A stretch of 5,805 nt of DNA, taken from the NCBI GenBank assembly GCA_902762335.1, contig CACWNZ010000109.1, forward strand, positions 1 to 5,805, written 5' to 3'. The DNA is from an uncultured Ruminococcus sp. Its GTDB lineage: Bacteria > Bacillota > Clostridia > Oscillospirales > Acutalibacteraceae. The translations under genes and the position numbers were made by a program. The notes under the pieces are model-generated. The model searched no databases and was not told the DNA's origin. It was given only the letters and a program-made list of their open reading frames with translations. Below, in pieces: positions 1 through 4,639 of the stretch (position 1 is the stretch's first letter; every line of letters starts with the position of its first letter).

Positions 1-1
1 T

Positions 2-151
2 GAGCAGGACACGCACCGTATAATTGTTATAGGCGTGGCGGCTGTAGTTCCGCATAACGCATTGGCAGACAGCATCATGGACGAGATATCCGTATTTACC
101 GAGAATAATACCGAAGCGGAGATCCTTGATGAAATGCGGGAGATAAGATAA
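2..151 (+). CDS. C-terminal 49 residues of an unrecognised protein (5' partial)
   Basis: An open frame enters from the left edge and ends at TAA 149-151. The visible peptide starts EQDTHRIIVIGVAAVVPHNA and ends in an acidic helical tail, DEMREIR. A hydrophobic, probably beta-strand segment (RIIVIGVAAVVP) is followed by a Glu/Asp-rich stretch likely to be helical. There are no Cys residues, no catalytic motif and no membrane-length hydrophobic run. I do not recognise the family. The stop lies 31 nt before the ATG of the radical SAM gene, with no terminator between, so the two are probably co-transcribed. Reading-frame quality and the fit to the downstream ribosome binding site support a real gene end, but the fragment is too short to name. 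Confidence 0.55.
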   Translation, partial: EQDTHRIIVIGVAAVVPHNALADSIMDEISVFTENNTEAEILDEMREIR

Positions 152-182
152 AGCCCCGTTACAAATAAAGGAGCGCTGAGCT

Positions 183-1058
183 ATGCACTACGTTAAGGCA
201 AAGGGGATACTATCGCAGCATAACGGAATGAATATTTACAGGGGCTGCACACACGGCTGTATATACTGCGACTCAAGAAGCGCCTGCTACCGGATGTCTC
301 ATGACTTCGAGGATATCGAGGTAAAGGAAAATGCGCTTGAGCTGTTGGAGACTGCCCTGCGCAGCAAAAGAAAGCCCTGCATGATAGGCACGGGCTCAAT
401 GAGCGATCCGTACCTTCCTCTTGAGGAAAAGCTTGAATATACCCGCAGGGCGCTTCTGCTCATAGAAAAATACGGCTTCGGCGCTGCTCTTCAGACAAAA
501 TCAGCCCTCGTTCTGAGAGATCTTGACTTGCTGCGCCGCATAAACGAAAGTACCAAGGCGGTCGTTCAGATAACTCTGACTACTGCAGATGAGTCCCTGT
601 GCAGGATACTCGAGCCGTACGCAAGCACGACGGGCGAAAGAGTGCAGGCGCTCAGGATACTCCGTGATAACGGGATCCCTACGATAGTATGGCTCAGTCC
701 GATACTGCCCTTTATCAACGATACCGGGGAAAATATAACCGCCATTATCGAAGGCTGCGCCGATGCAGGGGTAAAGGGGATCATCTGCTTCGGCATGGGA
801 CTGACTCTCCGAGAGGGGAACAGGGAATACTTCTATAAGAAGCTTGACGAGCATTTTGACGGGCTCAAACAGCAGTATATTGCGCGCTACGGCAACAGCT
901 ATGAGGTCAGCAGTCCGCGCAATGCCGCACTTATGGAGCTGTTCCGCGGGCTGTGCCGTAAGTATAATATACTTCACAATAATGATGAGATATTTGCATA
1001 TCTTAACAGATTTGAAAGTAAGGACGAATACAGTCAGCTCAGCTTTCAGGGCTTCTGA
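183..1058 (+). CDS. Radical SAM protein, SPL (spore photoproduct lyase-like) family
   Basis: The 291-residue protein carries the radical SAM signature C-x3-C-x2-C as CTHGCIYC (Cys22, Cys26, Cys29), just after NIYRGC. These cysteines would hold a [4Fe-4S] cluster that cleaves S-adenosylmethionine to a 5'-deoxyadenosyl radical. The context Y-R-G-C-x-H-x-C-x-Y-C-D is typical of the SPL-related family (COG1533), as is the following IGTGSMSDPYLPLE segment (residues 69-82), where SAM-binding residues lie. A TIM-barrel-like alternation of helices and strands continues through TIVWLSPILPFIND and KGIICFGMG. Start ATG 183 has AAAGGAG at 167-173 with a 9-nt spacer. The length is normal for short members of the family. 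Most such proteins have no known substrate. A true spore photoproduct lyase is larger and has an extra catalytic Cys in a different context, so I do not call DNA repair. A Nudix hydrolase gene follows 39 nt downstream. Confidence 0.88.
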   Translation: MHYVKAKGILSQHNGMNIYRGCTHGCIYCDSRSACYRMSHDFEDIEVKENALELLETALRSKRKPCMIGTGSMSDPYLPLEEKLEYTRRALLLIEKYGFGAALQTKSALVLRDLDLLRRINESTKAVVQITLTTADESLCRILEPYASTTGERVQALRILRDNGIPTIVWLSPILPFINDTGENITAIIEGCADAGVKGIICFGMGLTLREGNREYFYKKLDEHFDGLKQQYIARYGNSYEVSSPRNAALMELFRGLCRKYNILHNNDEIFAYLNRFESKDEYSQLSFQGF

Positions 1059-1097
1059 GAGCCGGATACGGAAGCGACTGAAGGAAGGGAGAAAAAT

Positions 1098-1568
1098 ATG
1101 GACTGTACCTTTATTACGGAGTCGGGTAAATTCAATTATCGTGTCGGTCTGCTGATCCTTAACGGCGGCAGGGTGCTCATGGCGCGGAATCCCAAAGAAA
1201 AGCGGGAGTATTATTATTCCGTCGGCGGAAGGGTGAGATTCGGAGAAACGCTTGAGCAGGCGGCGCTTCGTGAGCTTAAGGAGGAAACGGGTATCGACTG
1301 TGAGCTTGACCGCTTCGTTTGCTTTCACGAGAACTTCTTTACCGATGAACGCGGAGTGCCGTTTCATGAGATCTCATGTTTTTTCACGGTAAAGCCGAAC
1401 GATGAGCTGATGAATATTGCCGACGGTCACCTGACGGACGGCGGACCCGAGGGAGAATATCTTTCGTGGATAGATCTGCTGACCTGCAGCGCCCCGGTCT
1501 ACCCCGATTTCCTTAAAACGACGGATCTTTTATCCGGCGGTGGCTTCGGGCATTTCGTATCGCTGTGA
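1098..1568 (+). CDS. Nudix hydrolase
   Basis: This 156-residue protein has a perfect Nudix box at residues 44-66: G-x5-E-x7-R-E-L-K-E-E-T-G-I, with Gly44, Glu50, Arg58, Glu59, Glu62 and Glu63 in place. The glutamates bind Mg2+ for hydrolysis of a nucleoside diphosphate linked to another moiety. Upstream, the RVGLLILNGGRVLMARN strand pair and the YYYSVGGRV segment fit the standard Nudix fold. The substrate cannot be read from the sequence; sugar nucleotides, ADP-ribose, NADH or oxidised nucleotides are all possible. Start ATG 1098 is preceded by AAGGAAGGGAG (1081-1091). The gene lies 39 nt after the radical SAM gene and probably shares its transcript, which would end at the strong hairpin at 1653-1699. 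Length and domain are complete, with no sign of damage. Confidence 0.93.
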   Translation: MDCTFITESGKFNYRVGLLILNGGRVLMARNPKEKREYYYSVGGRVRFGETLEQAALRELKEETGIDCELDRFVCFHENFFTDERGVPFHEISCFFTVKPNDELMNIADGHLTDGGPEGEYLSWIDLLTCSAPVYPDFLKTTDLLSGGGFGHFVSL

Positions 1569-1609
1569 CGGTCGTTTCGTGATAAGCGGGTTTCCGTTTA
1601 TTCAAAGGA

Positions 1610-1637
1610 GCTGCTTGAATACCCTTGTTCAAGCAGC
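1610..1637 (+). repeat. Perfect 10-bp inverted repeat downstream of the Nudix gene
   Basis: GCTGCTTGAA (1610-1619) and TTCAAGCAGC (1628-1637) are exact reverse complements around an 8-nt loop. The RNA hairpin would form 41 nt after the Nudix stop. It is followed by GGAATAAAAA, not a T tract, so it is not a classical intrinsic terminator on the plus strand. It may protect the 3' end of the mRNA, or act with the stronger hairpin 15 nt further on. Confidence 0.7.
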
Positions 1638-1652
1638 GGAATAAAAAGATAA

Positions 1653-1699
1653 CGCGCAGCAAACAGCCTTCTGATCACGGCTGTTTGCTGCGCGTTTTT
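1653..1699 (+). terminator. Rho-independent terminator, 16-bp perfect stem, possibly bidirectional
   Basis: CGCGCAGCAAACAGCC (1653-1668) and GGCTGTTTGCTGCGCG (1679-1694) are exact complements around a 10-nt loop. TTTTT follows at once (1695-1699) on the plus strand. It would end the radical SAM-Nudix transcript. On the minus strand the hairpin is followed by TTATCTTTTT, so it could also stop transcription from the minus-strand gene whose tail remains at 1769-1843. Confidence 0.93.
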
Positions 1700-1713
1700 G
1701 CGAGGAGAATATG

Positions 1714-1755
1714 ACCGTTCGGATAAATTATGCGGCTGCGAACACGGCGAACGGT
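1714..1755. repeat. 8-bp inverted repeat with long loop
   Basis: ACCGTTCG (1714-1721) and CGAACGGT (1748-1755) are exact reverse complements separated by 26 nt. No T tract follows on either strand. It sits between the terminator and the stop codon of the minus-strand remnant, and would lie in the 3' untranslated region of that former gene. Chance occurrence is possible at this arm length. Confidence 0.4.
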
Positions 1756-1768
1756 ACGGATAGCTCCT

Positions 1769-1843
1769 TTACTTAACGGTCACTTTTTTATAGATCTTGG
1801 ATATTTTACCGCTGCTGTCCTTTACCTTGATGCATACGTCGCT
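1769..1843 (-). pseudogene. Remnant: C-terminal tail of a lost secreted-protein gene
   Basis: On the minus strand, a frame reads SDVCIKVKDSSGKISKIYKK followed by VTVK and a TAA stop (complement of 1769-1771). This alternating beta-strand pattern, with an internal D-x-S-G-K turn and a final V-T-V-K strand, is like the last Ig-like or triple-tyrosine-type beta domain at the C-terminus of Ruminococcus-type secreted proteins, as I remember them. Beyond 1843 the frame stays open but turns into AT-rich Leu/Lys/Phe-coding sequence with no start codon, overlapping the regulator promoter, so homology seems to stop abruptly there. Convergence with the Nudix gene and a shared terminator fits an old gene end. 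I infer a deletion or replacement that removed the gene body. Only 24 codons remain, so a chance peptide cannot be excluded. Confidence 0.5.
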
Positions 1844-1892
1844 TAACCCCCTCTTAAACCGAAATAATAATTTCTTTAAGATTATTTTAAGA
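1842..1892 (+). promoter_or_regulatory. Helically phased TTAA boxes: putative OmpR-family operator
   Basis: TTAA occurs at 1843-1846, 1854-1857, 1876-1879 and 1887-1890, that is at offsets 0, 11, 33 and 44, with one empty 11-bp slot. The first two read CTTAA, and the last two are identical as TTTAAGA (1875-1881 and 1886-1892). Winged-helix regulators of the OmpR/PhoP family bind as head-to-tail dimers to direct repeats about 11 bp apart. The last repeat ends 8 nt before the -10 hexamer, in the place of a -35 element, which suits activation. Because an OmpR-family gene starts 41 bp later, autoregulation is the simplest inference. TTTCTT/AAGAAA (1871-1876, 1889-1894) gives an alternative dyad reading. 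Confidence 0.5.
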
Positions 1893-1897
1893 AAACG

Positions 1898-1906
1898 TGC
1901 TATAAT
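1898..1906 (+). promoter_or_regulatory. Extended -10 promoter element of the two-component operon
   Basis: TGC followed by a perfect TATAAT (1901-1906) gives the extended -10 form TGnTATAAT. No good -35 lies 16-18 bp upstream; the nearest TTAAGA (1876-1881) is 19 bp away. A promoter with an extended -10, a poor -35 and phased repeats in the -35 position is typical of activator-dependent promoters. The ribosome binding site AAGGAGGGG (1921-1929) follows closely. Confidence 0.75.
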
Positions 1907-1933
1907 ATATAGAAAAGAACAAGGAGGGGCAGT

Positions 1934-2608
1934 ATGAGGATACTGTTAGTTGAAGATGAACGATCGCTGTCAAATGCAATATGCGCCATACTCGGGCAGA
2001 ACGGATACGTTACCGAGCCTGTCTATGACGGGCTTTCCGCCGTGGATTACGCGCAGGGCGCAAGCTATGACCTTATAATCCTTGACGTTCTGCTGCCGAA
2101 GATCGACGGCTTTGAGGTGCTGCATATACTCAGAAGCTCGGGACTCGACACTCCTATACTTATGCTTACAGCCAAGAGCACTGTCGCGGATAAGGTAAAG
2201 GGGCTCAATAAGGGCGCGGACGATTATATGACGAAGCCCTTTCATCCCGATGAGCTGCTTGCGCGGGTGGGCGTTCTCACAAGACGAAAGGGCAGCGTTG
2301 TTCTCAACGAGCTTTCCTACGGAGATATAAGACTCGACCTCGCCTCTGCTCAGCTTATCTGCGGAGAACAGACCGTACAGCTGAGCAAAAAGGAATTTGA
2401 GGTATTAAAGGTATTCCTGTATAATCAGAAAATGATCATCAGCGTAGATATGCTCATAAATAAGGTCTGGGGCGCGGAATCCGAGGCGACCGACAATAAC
2501 GTCGAGGTGTATATTTCCTTTATACGCAAAAAGCTGAAATATCTTCATTCGGGCGTGCTGATAAAGAAAATACAGGGACTCGGCTATCGTCTGGGGGGAC
2601 AGGTATGA
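1934..2608 (+). CDS. OmpR/PhoB-family response regulator
   Basis: The 224-residue cytoplasmic DNA-binding regulator starts with a receiver domain (residues 1-118). It has the acidic pair Glu7-Asp8, the phosphoacceptor Asp51 (LIILDVLLPKIDGFEVL), Thr79 and Lys101 of the KPF motif. A winged-helix DNA-binding domain (about 125-220) follows, with the usual LSKKEFEVL start, a VWG-x-DNNVEVYISFIRKKL recognition region and the terminal IKKIQGLGYRL wing. Length and domain order are complete. ATG 1934 has a strong AAGGAGGGG site 4 nt upstream. The stop overlaps the kinase start as ATGA (2605-2608), so the two genes are translationally coupled and form a cognate pair. Phosphorylation at Asp51 should promote dimer binding to direct repeats, and the TTAA boxes at 1842-1892 are a candidate target. 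The signal and full regulon cannot be read from the sequence; resemblance to VanR- or PhoP-like regulators is at family level only. Confidence 0.95.
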   Translation: MRILLVEDERSLSNAICAILGQNGYVTEPVYDGLSAVDYAQGASYDLIILDVLLPKIDGFEVLHILRSSGLDTPILMLTAKSTVADKVKGLNKGADDYMTKPFHPDELLARVGVLTRRKGSVVLNELSYGDIRLDLASAQLICGEQTVQLSKKEFEVLKVFLYNQKMIISVDMLINKVWGAESEATDNNVEVYISFIRKKLKYLHSGVLIKKIQGLGYRLGGQV

Positions 2609-3939
2609 TGAAGAGCTTTCGCAGGCGTTTTATTCTTCTGAATATCAGTCTTGTCGGGGTAGTCCTTCTTACGGCGCTTGTGATGAGCGGCGCGATCATC
2701 TCGGGCAACGTATATTCTGAGCTGGAGAATTCAATGTCTAACGTGCTTAAGCCGTGGAGAGCGGATACTCCCGAGGTCAAAAAAAGCAGCGAAACACAGA
2801 CGGACGACACGCCTAAGGAAAAAAAGGATAAAGCCCCCGAGAAGCCCGACGAAAAGAAAGAAAACGACTCTCAAAAAAAAGATAACGCCGTCATCAGATC
2901 GGCTTCCGATAAAAAGCGTGAGCACAACGATAACATAACTACTATATTCTATTATAAAAAGGATAAGAAAACCTCGGTACTTTCAAGCGAGACCGTGTTT
3001 GATTCGGATCCCGATGAGCTTGTAAGCGCTATTATCGGGCAGGATAAGGATTTCGGTGAGATTGTACGTTATAATATAATATATTACCGCGAGGAAAGCA
3101 GCAGCGTAGTCAAAATTGCCGTCTGCGACAGGTCATACGTAGGCTCGCGCCTGTTCAGGATCTTTCTGATCCTTGCTCTGGCGTACGTTCTCTCTATGCT
3201 CGTGCTCCTTCTTATCAGTATGAGATTGGCGCGATTTGCCGAAAGACCCCTCAGAAGGTCTATCGAAATGGAATGCAAATTCGTCGCGGACGTTTCTCAC
3301 GACCTCAAAACGCCTATCACCGTTATTATGGCAAACAATTCTATTCTTAAAGCAAACGGAAGCGCCCTCGTATCCGATAATATGCAGTGGATAGAAAGCA
3401 CCGACAGAGCCTCTGAGGATATGATGCAGCTCATAGACAATATGCTCACCATGTCCGAGGCCGATACGCACCCGGGCAGGATCACCTGCGCTCCCGTCAG
3501 TCTGACCTCTGCCGTTGAGGGCTGTATCCTTCAGTTTGAGTCCGTAGCCTATGAAAAGAACGTCGAGCTGAATGAGGAGATTGGTGAAGGGCTTACGGTA
3601 AGCGCTTCCGAAGGTTATCTCAAGCGTATTTGCAGCAGCCTTATAGATAACGCTCTTAAATACGAGCCGGAGGGCGGCAGGGTCACCGTTAAGGCGTATT
3701 CCCGCAAGCATAAGGTGATCTTTTCGGTGCATAATCTCAACAGCCGCATTCCGCCTGAGGATCTTCCGCATATTTTCGACAGGTTTTATCGCGGCGACAA
3801 GGCAAGGACCGGATCCGCGGGACACGGACTCGGTCTGCCTATAATAAAGCAAATGGCTTCCGTATGCGGCGCCGATACGGAAGCGGTAAGCAATGAAACA
3901 GACGGAACTGTCTTTACCGTAATGTTCCGCAGGGCTTAA
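2605..3939 (+). CDS. Membrane sensor histidine kinase with Lys/Glu-rich outer segment
   Basis: The 444-residue protein starts with a membrane segment (about 9-33) and continues with an outer domain (34-182). That domain opens with a very charged Lys/Glu/Asp stretch (51-110). A second membrane segment (183-207) follows. There is no evident HAMP domain; only about 15 residues join it to the dimerisation helix. The H-box FVADVSHDLKTP places the phosphorylated histidine at His232. The ATPase domain has an N-box (SLIDNALKYEPEGG, Asn349), an F-box (LPHIFDRFYRGD, 387-398) and a G2 box (GHGLGLPI, 406-413). The G1 box is degenerate: HNLNSRIPPED (376-386) lacks the usual first Asp and the glycine. Many Firmicute kinases have N-x-G-x-x-I-P there; here even the Gly is Asn. 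The protein should autophosphorylate and pass phosphate to the overlapping regulator. The stimulus is unknown; a charged outer segment could sense cations, cationic peptides or cell-wall polymers, but that is speculation. Confidence 0.93.
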   Translation: MMKSFRRRFILLNISLVGVVLLTALVMSGAIISGNVYSELENSMSNVLKPWRADTPEVKKSSETQTDDTPKEKKDKAPEKPDEKKENDSQKKDNAVIRSASDKKREHNDNITTIFYYKKDKKTSVLSSETVFDSDPDELVSAIIGQDKDFGEIVRYNIIYYREESSSVVKIAVCDRSYVGSRLFRIFLILALAYVLSMLVLLLISMRLARFAERPLRRSIEMECKFVADVSHDLKTPITVIMANNSILKANGSALVSDNMQWIESTDRASEDMMQLIDNMLTMSEADTHPGRITCAPVSLTSAVEGCILQFESVAYEKNVELNEEIGEGLTVSASEGYLKRICSSLIDNALKYEPEGGRVTVKAYSRKHKVIFSVHNLNSRIPPEDLPHIFDRFYRGDKARTGSAGHGLGLPIIKQMASVCGADTEAVSNETDGTVFTVMFRRA

Positions 3940-3957
3940 GAACAGGGGGCGGGGACC

Positions 3958-4377
3958 GTGTACAGGATAAGATATGCAGCCGAAAGTGACAAGAGCTTCT
4001 GGTTCAATACCGACAAAAGCATGGACGAGGTCACTTTTGAAAGCAAGATAAGTAATAACATGGCGTATATCTTTGAAGAACGGCAGGTCAAGATAGGTAT
4101 CCTGCGCTATTCCCTTTTCGGCGACAGCATACCTTTCTGCAACCTTATCGGCATTACGGAAAGCTGCCGCCGCAAGGGCTGCGGCAGGGCGCTGCTGCAG
4201 TATTGGGAGCAGGATATGAGGTCAAGGGGATATTCTCTCGCAATGGTATCGTGCTATATAGATGAAGAGATACATCTTTTCTTTCGCAAAACAGGCTACC
4301 GCGAGGCAGGGGGGCTCGTTATCCCCGATAAGCACGGCAACGATAAAATGAAGATACTTATGCTCAAGCAGCTGTAA
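3958..4377 (+). CDS. GNAT-family N-acetyltransferase
   Basis: The 139-residue cytoplasmic enzyme has the GNAT fold. It starts with an YRIRYA strand; a central strand is then followed by motif A, ITESCRRKGCGRALLQYWEQ (residues 66-85), where R71-x-x-G74-x-G76 would bind the pyrophosphate of acetyl-CoA. FFRKTGYREAGG (motif B region) and a closing strand end the domain. Length is normal for a single-domain family member. The start is GTG 3958, with the G-rich site AGGGGG (3944-3949) 8 nt upstream; the next ATG (4021) would remove the first strand and helix. It lies 18 nt after the kinase stop and before a terminator, so it is most likely the third gene of the operon and a candidate output of the regulator. 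The acceptor substrate (small amine, antibiotic, peptide or protein) cannot be deduced. Confidence 0.9.
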   Translation: MYRIRYAAESDKSFWFNTDKSMDEVTFESKISNNMAYIFEERQVKIGILRYSLFGDSIPFCNLIGITESCRRKGCGRALLQYWEQDMRSRGYSLAMVSCYIDEEIHLFFRKTGYREAGGLVIPDKHGNDKMKILMLKQL

Positions 4378-4392
4378 AATATTATTATCTGC

Positions 4393-4428
4393 GGGCAGAC
4401 CCAATAAACGGTCTGCCCTTATTTTTTT
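4393..4428 (+). terminator. Rho-independent terminator of the two-component/GNAT operon
   Basis: GGGCAGACC (4393-4401) and GGTCTGCCC (4410-4418) form a perfect 9-bp stem with an 8-nt loop. TTATTTTTTT (4419-4428) follows. It lies 15 nt after the acetyltransferase stop and marks the operon end. Confidence 0.95.
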
Positions 4429-4639
4429 ACGAAAAAAGTGATAGATATCCATGTTTACCGGGACTGATCTCAGGGTGCATTGACAGAGAGTGGAAATACG
4501 CTGTTTGTGAAAATAAAATAATGTATATTATTTATCATATCTTGTTGATTGTATTGCTTTATAGTGGAAAAATAAGTACATAATTTATCTGATACTGAAT
4601 TCTTCTGTTGTGCAATTTTTTCGGAAGGGGGGATGATCC
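4429..4639 (+). other. AT-rich intergenic leader of the surface-protein gene
   Basis: These 211 bases hold no convincing coding frame. They must carry the promoter of the gene at 4640, because a terminator precedes them. I see a perfect TTGACA (4480-4485) without a -10 at 16-19 bp, and several weak -10-like hexamers (TATATT 4524, TATTAT 4526, CATAAT 4579), but no well-spaced pair. An AT-rich dyad lies at 4516-4533. The ribosome binding site AAGGGGGG (4625-4632) is strong. Confidence 0.5.
4516..4533. repeat. Perfect AT-rich dyad, possible operator
   Basis: AAATAAT (4516-4522) and ATTATTT (4527-4533) are exact reverse complements around GTAT. The dyad overlaps the -10-like hexamers TATATT and TATTAT, a usual place for a repressor site. 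AT-rich sequence produces such dyads by chance fairly often, so support is weak. Confidence 0.3.

Noticed and set aside
501..1367. Long minus-strand open frame (288 codons) across the radical SAM and Nudix genes
   Set aside because: It is antisense to two genes with clear family motifs, has no recognisable domain and crosses a gene boundary. It is a shadow frame.
3133..3852. Minus-strand open frame (239 codons) inside the kinase gene
   Set aside because: It is antisense to the conserved kinase core and has no domain-like pattern or ribosome binding site.
3857..3883. 9-bp inverted repeat (CTTCCGTAT/ATACGGAAG) near the kinase 3' end
   Set aside because: It lies in coding sequence for a normal C-terminal ATPase region, has no T tract and is easily due to chance. 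It was not called a terminator or operator.
4480..4485. Perfect TTGACA as a -35 element
   Set aside because: No acceptable -10 hexamer occurs 16-19 bp downstream, so I do not call a promoter.
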